Part shown: one piece after another, positions 1 to 7,393 of the stretch
Numbering within the stretch: position 1 is the first letter of the stretch
Layout: every line of letters starts with the position of its first letter
Position numbers and translations under genes: made by a program
Assembly (NCBI RefSeq): GCF_902489365.1
Contig: NZ_CABTZR010000009.1
Span: forward strand, 1 to 47,184
Source of the DNA: an uncultured Corynebacterium sp.
GTDB taxonomy: Bacteria; Actinomycetota; Actinomycetes; Mycobacteriales; Mycobacteriaceae
Direction: 5' to 3'
Length of the DNA stretch: 47,184 nt
Notes under the pieces: generated by a model
Told to the model about the DNA's origin: nothing
Database searches by the model: none
What the model saw: the letters and a program-made list of their open reading frames with translations, nothing else

Positions 1-46
1 AGAGGCTAGTCAGCGGCATACCTTCGCATTGGGGAAGGTCATCGAT

Positions 47-694
47 ATGGCTTTTGCTCCCCCAGCCTCGCCCCCACGGTCGGGGGGGCCCCCGCCGCAG
101 GGGGCTCCCCAGCTAGGCACAGGGTCCGGAAACAGTTCTGGCTCTGGGTTTGGCGCGCCCGGTGGACCTGGCGGCTTCGGTGGCTTTGGCGCACCGAATC
201 CTGCGCAGAACCCCGTACAGAAGCCTTCCTCGGGTTCTGGGTTTGGCCAAGGCTCCGATTCGGGTGCCGGTGGTTCCTTCGGCGCGCCGGGCTCGCCGGA
301 TGGCTTCGGCCAGTCCTCCCCGGCGCCGGACTACCGCCGTCAGGTAGCAACACCGACAGGCCCCACGAAGGGACCGTGGCCGCTTCTCATCGCAGCGGGC
401 GTATCTGCGGTCATTGCGCTGATTCTGTTGATTGTCGCCCCGCTCGTGGCTGCCCCGACGCAGGTCCTGTTCTTTGGCCTGGCTATTGGCGGTTGGCTGC
501 TGGCTGGAATTGTGTCCTTTATTCTCTTGGGTATCTATACGCTGCGGAACACGCAGCGCCAGGCTGAGACGTTTTATGTAGAGGACACCACGCAAACTTT
601 GCTGTACCGCCTCATCATGGGCGGAAGCTTTGTCCTTGTCATTGTCGCTGCGGTGGAAATCGCCTTCTACGTAGGAAAGGCGGTTGGCGTCTAA
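47..694 (+). CDS. Pro/Gly-rich membrane protein, first visible gene of the tubulin-like operon
   Basis: Unknown function. The 215-residue protein starts with about 105 residues of low-complexity Pro/Gly/Phe/Ser sequence (repeated GFG, GAP and PQG motifs). Three hydrophobic segments follow at about residues 114-140, 142-168 and 190-210, so it is a polytopic membrane protein with a disordered, probably cytoplasmic N-tail. I chose ATG at 47 because GGGGAAGG at 31-38 lies 8 nt upstream. A TTG at 29 is in frame but would use that Shine-Dalgarno sequence as codons. Its stop overlaps the next gene's start by one base (TAATG), which indicates translational coupling. The same Gly/Phe/Pro composition returns in the C-tail of the next protein (residues about 870-986), so the two may interact through these tails (inference). 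Only 46 bases are visible upstream, so the true operon start is unknown. Confidence 0.75.
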   Translation: MAFAPPASPPRSGGPPPQGAPQLGTGSGNSSGSGFGAPGGPGGFGGFGAPNPAQNPVQKPSSGSGFGQGSDSGAGGSFGAPGSPDGFGQSSPAPDYRRQVATPTGPTKGPWPLLIAAGVSAVIALILLIVAPLVAAPTQVLFFGLAIGGWLLAGIVSFILLGIYTLRNTQRQAETFYVEDTTQTLLYRLIMGGSFVLVIVAAVEIAFYVGKAVGV

Positions 695-3654
695 TGAAGA
701 AGCTCACTCGTGTATTTGCCCTGTCCGCGGCGATGGCACTCGCCGGATTCGGCGGCAGTTTGGGAGCGGTGGCGCAGGAGGCTCCTCCGGCCCCAGATGC
801 CCCCGCGCCGGAGGCTCCTGCGCCAGAGGCCCCGGAAGCTCAGCCCGAAGAACATAACGGGGAGAATCCAGAAGACCACGGCGGGGAGAATCAGCCGCCA
901 CAGGAGCACGTTGAGGGAATCGGCTCCGAGTCCGCGCTTTCTGAGGTCTCGCAAAAGAACCTCTCTGATTTTGGCTCCTGCATCGCCAGCGAAAAATCCG
1001 CGGACCTACTGTTCGTCCTTGACCAGTCAGCCTCGTTGGTGGGATATGAGGGATCGAAGCCGACGGATGCTGATTTCTTCCGCGTTGATGCCACGGCGGA
1101 CATCGTGAAGCAGCTGGCCAACCTCGGGGAGGACAATGGCGCAGACATCAACGTCAAGCTCGCCGGTTTCGGCTCCGAGTACTACAGCGATCCGGCTGAC
1201 TATGGCGGGTGGACCAATATCTCCGGCAACGGAGATGCTCTCAAAGGCGAACTGGACAAGTTCCGCCAGGAGGACCGTGTTGCGGATCTAGAGACCAACT
1301 ATGGCGCGGCCTACAAGGGAGCACTCAAGGAACTGGCTTCCCACCAGGGCAGCAGCTGCCGCGCCATCGTGTTCTTTACCGACGGCAAGTACTACACCGA
1401 TGCCGAGGCTCATGATCTCCAGGGAGCACAGGACAAACTTTGTGAGGTTAATTCCTCTGTCACCGCGTTCCGCAACTCCAATATCCGCCTCTTTAACGTG
1501 GGCCTCGTGCCGGCTGCAGAAGCACAAGATCAGGTCCGCCAGCTCACCCGCATGGCGGAGGGCGAAGACTGCGGCCAGGGCGCCCCTAATGGTGCTTTCT
1601 TCGATGCGGGTGAGGATCCAGCGGCGCTGTTCGCTGCCTTCCGTAACCTCATCCCCACCTCGGGTGGTGTGACCAAGGAGGGAAACCTCAAGGATCAGTT
1701 CGATTTCGTCCTCGATAACTCCGTGTCCCCAGTGCGATTGTCGGCGGTGCCGAAGAGCTCGGTTGGGGAAGGAGAGCTCATCCCTACCCTGACTGGGCCC
1801 GATGGTGAAACTGTTGAGCTCAAGCCTGATACCACTCACGTAGCGGGCGCGAAGGTCTCCGTGACGGAGAACAGCAAGCTACCGGGCATGGTTGATATCG
1901 CGATGGAGAAGGACGGCGACCCCTGGGCAGGTGCGTGGACTTTTGGCTACAAGGTGGCTGAAGGAACTGACGGTGAGTACCTCGCGTCCGTCGTTATGGT
2001 GCCGGGCCTCAACCTGGATCTCAAGACGGAAGACGGCTCCAAAGTGGAAGGCGGCATCAACTCGGACCAGGTCCTGAAGGGGCAGTTGGTCGATGGCCAG
2101 GGCGAGCCGCGCACGCTGGAGGGCGAAGGTACCCTTTACGCCGAGTTCGTACCGGAGGATGGTTCCCCGGTTACCCTCGTGGACAATGCGCCCATCACTG
2201 ATGGGCAGCCAGTCGACATTCCGCTGGACCAGGTGGAAAACGCGGCATCCGGTCAGCTGGTAACTCGCGTGGAGATCACCACCAAGGGCACCGATGAGCG
2301 CCCGGGTTCGAAGCTGGATCCCATCAACGCGGAAACGCCGCTGACCGTTACCCCGGTTAATATGCCGACGGTGGGCTCGGCGCAGACGATCACCATGACG
2401 GAAAAGGAAATTACCGTCGATGTCCCCGTGACCGGCCCCGGCAAGGTGTGGGTAGCAGACCAGATCGTGGATTCTGCTGACGGCATGCTTCCCGCAGGAG
2501 TGCCTTCCGTTTCCGTGAGCGCCAAGCACAACTCTGAGGATTCCGCGCTGGAGCTTTCCAAGGATGAGAAGACGACCATCCCGGTGACTGTGAGCGTTGA
2601 GGAGTTGGCGGATGGCCCGCTGCGCGTGGAGCCGGTGATTAACCTGCAGTCGGCTGAGGATAGCCAACAGCTGGAGCTACCGTTGACGCTGCAGGGCTCG
2701 ATGAGCGCGCCATTGAACAAGTCCGCGTTCGGTCTGTCCTTCGTTCTTGCGGTTGTGCTCGCGCTGCTGATCCCCTTGGGAATTCTGTACTTGATGAAGT
2801 GGATTAGCGGCCGCATCCCGGAGAAGCCGCGTATGTTTGCGAAGACCATCCCGGTCAAGCGCGATGGCGCGAACCTCATACGTACCGATAATGGCCGCCC
2901 ATTTGCGGTGTCCAAGGATGAATTCCAGGGTGCTGTTCCGGTTGAGACCTCGGCACGTTCTGTTCGCCTGGGTGGCAACGACGCTAAGGTAAAGATGGGC
3001 CTGAGCCCCTTTACCGCCGCCCACGTGGAGGTTCAGCGCGATGGCACTATCTCCGGCAAGGGCAAGAAGTCCGGCTACCGCGCAGTGCTGCCACTTGCTG
3101 TGCAAAACACGTGGTTCTTCGTGGGCAACGCGAAGGACCGTAACTCCGGAGAGATCGTGCTGACTGTCGATACGCTGGCGCAGGCCAGCGCGTACGATGA
3201 GATGTCCAAGGCGATTAGCCGCCAAGCCCTGCAGCTCTTCGACCAAGTGGAATTCCCCGCCGAGAAACCGGCGGAGGCACAGACGCCGCCGCAGGCGGGT
3301 CAGCCTGGCCCGCAGCCGCCGAATGCACCGCAGAGCGGATCACACCCCGGCCAACCACCTGCGCCGCCGCGTGGCGCGCAGAGTGCTCCCCGCGATGGTG
3401 GGCAGCAGCAACCATCGCAGCATGGAGGCTTTGGGCCGTCCCAGCCATCTGGTCCACCGAATCACGGCCAGCCTGGGCCCACAGGTGGGCCAGGGCGCCC
3501 CGGCTTTGGCGGTGGCCCCAACGTTGGCGGCGGATCTGGCTTCGGCGGGGGTCCCGGTTTTGGCCAGCCAGGCCAGCAGCGCCCGAACAATCCTGGTAAC
3601 CCTGGTAACAATGGCGGCTGGCCCCCGAGCCCGGGATTCGGCTCCCAGGGCTAA
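694..3654 (+). CDS. Secreted, membrane-anchored vWA-domain protein
   Basis: 986 residues. There is a signal peptide (about 1-28, ending near AVAQE), an acidic Pro/Glu linker, then a von Willebrand factor A domain (about 105-325). Its MIDAS metal site looks complete: D110-Q-S112-A-S114, T201 and D230 in FFTDGK. Four cysteines in this region could form disulfides, fitting an extracytoplasmic location. A long beta-rich stretch (about 330-670) leads to one transmembrane helix (about 679-702). A cytoplasmic domain (about 705-865) and a Pro/Gly/Gln-rich disordered tail (about 870-986) follow. vWA domains with intact MIDAS generally bind protein ligands in a metal-dependent way. Topology predicts an outside sensor or adhesion head with an inside tail facing the tubulin-like protein encoded next. 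Start ATG overlaps the previous stop. The ligand is unknown. Confidence 0.85.
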   Translation: MKKLTRVFALSAAMALAGFGGSLGAVAQEAPPAPDAPAPEAPAPEAPEAQPEEHNGENPEDHGGENQPPQEHVEGIGSESALSEVSQKNLSDFGSCIASEKSADLLFVLDQSASLVGYEGSKPTDADFFRVDATADIVKQLANLGEDNGADINVKLAGFGSEYYSDPADYGGWTNISGNGDALKGELDKFRQEDRVADLETNYGAAYKGALKELASHQGSSCRAIVFFTDGKYYTDAEAHDLQGAQDKLCEVNSSVTAFRNSNIRLFNVGLVPAAEAQDQVRQLTRMAEGEDCGQGAPNGAFFDAGEDPAALFAAFRNLIPTSGGVTKEGNLKDQFDFVLDNSVSPVRLSAVPKSSVGEGELIPTLTGPDGETVELKPDTTHVAGAKVSVTENSKLPGMVDIAMEKDGDPWAGAWTFGYKVAEGTDGEYLASVVMVPGLNLDLKTEDGSKVEGGINSDQVLKGQLVDGQGEPRTLEGEGTLYAEFVPEDGSPVTLVDNAPITDGQPVDIPLDQVENAASGQLVTRVEITTKGTDERPGSKLDPINAETPLTVTPVNMPTVGSAQTITMTEKEITVDVPVTGPGKVWVADQIVDSADGMLPAGVPSVSVSAKHNSEDSALELSKDEKTTIPVTVSVEELADGPLRVEPVINLQSAEDSQQLELPLTLQGSMSAPLNKSAFGLSFVLAVVLALLIPLGILYLMKWISGRIPEKPRMFAKTIPVKRDGANLIRTDNGRPFAVSKDEFQGAVPVETSARSVRLGGNDAKVKMGLSPFTAAHVEVQRDGTISGKGKKSGYRAVLPLAVQNTWFFVGNAKDRNSGEIVLTVDTLAQASAYDEMSKAISRQALQLFDQVEFPAEKPAEAQTPPQAGQPGPQPPNAPQSGSHPGQPPAPPRGAQSAPRDGGQQQPSQHGGFGPSQPSGPPNHGQPGPTGGPGRPGFGGGPNVGGGSGFGGGPGFGQPGQQRPNNPGNPGNNGGWPPSPGFGSQG

Positions 3655-3724
3655 GCCGGTTGAGCAGCACACACCAAACCTAAATAGAACAGAAGCGAAC
3701 CTCCCCTTCGAAAGGTAATTAGAG

Positions 3725-6700
3725 ATGAAGAAGTTCCTCGTCGTCGGTTGCGGTGGCTCCGGCGCCAAGACACTGGCGTTCATGATGGACCAGCTCAAGG
3801 CCGAGCTACGAAGCATCGACCCGGACTTAACCGAGCTGCCCAAGGCTTGGCAGTTCGTCAACATCGACGTGCCGCTCGAAGAGGAGGCCGGCCCACAAAA
3901 GCTGCCGAACGTTACCCAGAACGGTGGCCACTACGTGGGCATTGGTTCGCGCCAGAACTACAACACCTTCGATGAAGGCGTGTCCAGCATCCTGGGGCGC
4001 TCCGGCAAGCTCGGAGAGATCGCAACGTGGGCCACCCGCAACCCCGCCACCAACGACGTGAAGCTGGCTGACGGCGCCGGCCAGTACCGCGCTATTGGTC
4101 GCATGCTGACCCTGCCGCACCTGAAAGAGATCCGCCAAGCCCTCAAGGATGCGGTGGATGAGATGTTTACGCAGGAGGCGATCCAGGAGCTCAACCGCCT
4201 CAACTACAAGCAGACCAAGTTGGACTCCGATACCGGTGATTCCCAGCCGGTTGTCCTCGTGGTGTCCTCCATGGCAGGTGGTGCAGGCGCTTCGATGTTC
4301 CTCGACGTATGCCGCGTGCTCACGACTATCCCGAATGTGAACCCGCAGGGCACGCTCGTCTTCATGTACACCCCGGAGATCTTCTCCGATAACAAGGCGG
4401 ATGACATGGCCGGCGCGTGGCCGAACTCGCTCGCTATGTTCGGCGAAGTCGTCGCCGCGCAGATGGGCAACTCCAGTGACCATGACCGCGCCGTCTTTGA
4501 AGCCTTCGACATGGGAACCCCGCCGGAGGGTCAGATCTTCAGCCGTATTTTCCCGATCGGCTCGAAGATGGGTACCACCAGCGCCCGCTTCGGAGACGGC
4601 TCCGCCATGTCCATCTACCGTGGCCTGGGCCGTGCCTTGGCGGGACTGATGGCCTCCACCAAGGCCAGCGATAACTTGGTGTCCTATGCAATGACTAACA
4701 CTCCGGCCGGTGACGGCGGCCGCCGCTTCTTTGGCTGGGATAGCCCGACGGGTGGAACCCCGTGGGGCCGCCTGCCTTGGGGTTCGCTCGGCTATGCCCA
4801 GGTGTCGATGGGCCGCGATCGCTTCGCCGAGTACTCCTCCCAGCGCCTTGCCCGCAGTGCCTTCGAGCGCCTCTTCAACGGGCACCTCGACCCACAAAAC
4901 CCCGAGGCGGGCGAGATGCAGATTGCCAAGAAGCTGGAGGAGCGCCTGCCCAATGCCTTCGGCTCCATCACGCTCGATCCTTCTTGGGCGCAGGGCGGGC
5001 AGATCGACAGCGGCAGCGTGTGGAACTGGCTCAACAGCGTGTTTGGCGGTCAAGCCCAGCAGGCCGCAGACAGCGCCACGAAGTACCTGCAGAGCTTCAT
5101 CCCCGTAGGCCAGGGCCGCAACGTCAACGAATGGCGTGAAGAGTTCGAGGGCAACATGGCGGATCCGCGCAACGAGCAGGCCATCGCATCTGTTCTTAAC
5201 AATGCCGCCTATGACATCGTCTACCGCTACGCCAACTTCTTCAGCGATAGCGTCCTCGCCGCCGTGGAGGCGGAGCTGGCCGCGGTGGGTGTGCCTTATG
5301 TGCGCGAGATGCTCTCCAAGATCACGGATGTTCTCACCAACTCCGACCGCCTCCTGCCGTGCCTGGCGGAGTACTCCGGCTACTACCAAAACACCCGCGT
5401 GCTGACGAAGCCGGAAGGTGCAGATCCCATCCTCAGACCATTGACCGGTAAGGGGCAGATGACGGATCCGACCCCCACCGTCAATGCGCTCATGGGCCTG
5501 TACTTCAACCAGTTCTACAGCTACGCCCTCATGGCGATTGCGCACCTGCTCAAGGACGTCCTTCAGGATTACGCCGATGAGAACCTCTTCCACCTCAAGC
5601 GCGAGCTGGGAGATGCCCACGCGGTGTTGGAGAAGGCCGTGTCGAAGCGCCCAGAAACCAACAAGCTGGCTGACGTCCGCACCGATGAGGTCAACTCGTG
5701 GCCGACGGAATTCGATGAGGTCGTGGAATCCCGCTTCAAGGGCGCGGAGAACGAAATCATGCTGACCGACGTCAACTCCTTCATCTCGGACTACCGGGAC
5801 CAGATGCTGCGCACCATCCAGGGCCAACAGTCCACCGCGGATGTCACCAACTACGAGCAGGCCTACCCCTTTGCCGTGCGTGCCGTCATCCGCGGCGAAT
5901 GGGAATCGCTCGATGCGGCCCAGGCGCCGAATGACACTTTGGCACCGCAGAAGCGCACCAACGATGCCTACTCCAACCGGGCCGGCTGGGTTTCCAAGTA
6001 CCTCTCGCGCCATCCGCAAAACGGCGAAACCCGCGAATCACAGCGCGCGCACTACCGGGCGAAGATTCGCCCGACTGATCTGCTCGAGCGTTCGCGCCAA
6101 TGGATTAACCGCCGTGACTACGAGTTCCAGAAGTTCAACTCTGTGGACCTGCGCCGCTACCTCACTCTTACCCCAGACATCAACGAGGTCGAGCACGCGG
6201 AGCGGCAGCGTCGCTTCGTCGAGGCTTTCCAGCTGGCCCTGAGCTATGCCCGCCCGCTGGCTGCCGTCAACGATGAGATGGTCCAGCGCATCCACGGCAA
6301 GTCGGTGCAGTACACCTACTCTTTCTCCGATATCCCGTTTGCAGAGCTGGGCTCTGCGGAGACCGGCATTGCCGCTCAGCTGGAGTCAGTGCTGAGCCGC
6401 CCTGAGATTGACGGTCCTTCTTCCGTAGCTTTGCGCAATTCGCTCAACATGTCGGACCACGTCCAACACATTGAGATCTTCGGTTCCTACCCGAACTACT
6501 CGCCGATCGTCTTCTCCTCCATGTTCAATTACATTGCCAAGGACATTGAGAAGCAGGACAATTTCGATGGCTCCTGGTGGTCTGAGCGCCGCACCCGCCC
6601 GTTGCCGGCAGCACTGCCGTTGACGAAGACGGAACGCCAGGCCATGGTGGCTGGCTGGATCATCGGGCGTATCACCGGCCGCGTCTACATTTCGAACCCG

Positions 6701-7393
6701 GATGCTGCCAACGCCGCGGCCCACATTTTCGATGACACGGATGGCGGCGTCAACGATTGGGTGGACTTCCCGAACCCGCTGCTCATTTCGCCCCGTCGCA
6801 TGATCAAGAAGTCGGACTGGATGTCCTCGGTGCTGGAATCCATCTTCATCGCCTACGCCAAGGTTCAGGAAACTGGGCGTTATGGTTTCGCCTCCTCGCT
6901 GTACCCGTACCAGCTGTTGCGCGGGCTTTTCGACGACGGCCTCGACTTCGCCCACTCTGGTGCCTCGACGCACCCGGTGGTGCACCGTCTGGCACAGTTC
7001 CTGGCTAACGGTGACGTCCCGAACCGCGGCGTTGTAGGAACCTCCATTCAGGATCGCTATGAAACTTTCGTCAACGAGCTGGACAAGTTTGCTCGCGGCG
7101 CAGACCACTTTGTGCCGGGGCACTCCAATGCTCTGCCGGGCCAGGGCCGGAAGGAAAAGCCTTTCGCTGAGATCCGTTCCCGCGAAGTTGCCTCGATAAC
7201 GCCGTACTACCGTGACTTGGCGCTGGACGTCATCGCGATGGTTCCGGTCATCCGCAACTATCTGGATCAGGCTAAGACGGTGGCGGAGAATCCCGTGGCC
7301 CAGCCGGAGCCGCAGGTGCGTAGCTCCGAATCAGGCTTCGCCCAGTCCACCGCGCCGGAATTCAACCTCAACGACCTGGATGACACCTTCTAA
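3725..7393 (+). CDS. Tubulin/FtsZ-like (Tubulin_2 type) large GTPase-fold protein
   Basis: 1222 residues. The N-terminus reads FLVVGCGGSGAKTL (residues 4-17), a Rossmann-type GGxG nucleotide loop. S182-M-A-G-G-A-G-A-S190 matches the tubulin signature loop (GGGTGTG class) that contacts the phosphates. This order of elements is that of the tubulin-like family (Pfam Tubulin_2; FtsZl proteins), which has been proposed from genomic context to act in membrane remodelling. It is about three times the length of FtsZ, with most of the extra sequence (about 450-1150) helical and unassigned. The C-terminus is a Pro/Gln/Ser linker ending in NLNDLDDTF, similar in layout to FtsZ, where a linker carries a short acidic partner-binding peptide. 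Shine-Dalgarno GAAAGG (3710-3715) lies 9 nt before ATG. It is coupled to the next gene by TAATG. Polymerisation is inferred from family, not shown. Confidence 0.85.
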   Translation: MKKFLVVGCGGSGAKTLAFMMDQLKAELRSIDPDLTELPKAWQFVNIDVPLEEEAGPQKLPNVTQNGGHYVGIGSRQNYNTFDEGVSSILGRSGKLGEIATWATRNPATNDVKLADGAGQYRAIGRMLTLPHLKEIRQALKDAVDEMFTQEAIQELNRLNYKQTKLDSDTGDSQPVVLVVSSMAGGAGASMFLDVCRVLTTIPNVNPQGTLVFMYTPEIFSDNKADDMAGAWPNSLAMFGEVVAAQMGNSSDHDRAVFEAFDMGTPPEGQIFSRIFPIGSKMGTTSARFGDGSAMSIYRGLGRALAGLMASTKASDNLVSYAMTNTPAGDGGRRFFGWDSPTGGTPWGRLPWGSLGYAQVSMGRDRFAEYSSQRLARSAFERLFNGHLDPQNPEAGEMQIAKKLEERLPNAFGSITLDPSWAQGGQIDSGSVWNWLNSVFGGQAQQAADSATKYLQSFIPVGQGRNVNEWREEFEGNMADPRNEQAIASVLNNAAYDIVYRYANFFSDSVLAAVEAELAAVGVPYVREMLSKITDVLTNSDRLLPCLAEYSGYYQNTRVLTKPEGADPILRPLTGKGQMTDPTPTVNALMGLYFNQFYSYALMAIAHLLKDVLQDYADENLFHLKRELGDAHAVLEKAVSKRPETNKLADVRTDEVNSWPTEFDEVVESRFKGAENEIMLTDVNSFISDYRDQMLRTIQGQQSTADVTNYEQAYPFAVRAVIRGEWESLDAAQAPNDTLAPQKRTNDAYSNRAGWVSKYLSRHPQNGETRESQRAHYRAKIRPTDLLERSRQWINRRDYEFQKFNSVDLRRYLTLTPDINEVEHAERQRRFVEAFQLALSYARPLAAVNDEMVQRIHGKSVQYTYSFSDIPFAELGSAETGIAAQLESVLSRPEIDGPSSVALRNSLNMSDHVQHIEIFGSYPNYSPIVFSSMFNYIAKDIEKQDNFDGSWWSERRTRPLPAALPLTKTERQAMVAGWIIGRITGRVYISNPDAANAAAHIFDDTDGGVNDWVDFPNPLLISPRRMIKKSDWMSSVLESIFIAYAKVQETGRYGFASSLYPYQLLRGLFDDGLDFAHSGASTHPVVHRLAQFLANGDVPNRGVVGTSIQDRYETFVNELDKFARGADHFVPGHSNALPGQGRKEKPFAEIRSREVASITPYYRDLALDVIAMVPVIRNYLDQAKTVAENPVAQPEPQVRSSESGFAQSTAPEFNLNDLDDTF

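Noticed and set aside
3827..6019. 730-codon open frame on the minus strand inside the tubulin-like gene
   Set aside because: Antisense shadow of a high-GC gene: the plus-strand frame has proper third-position G/C bias, a Shine-Dalgarno and family motifs, and this one has none.
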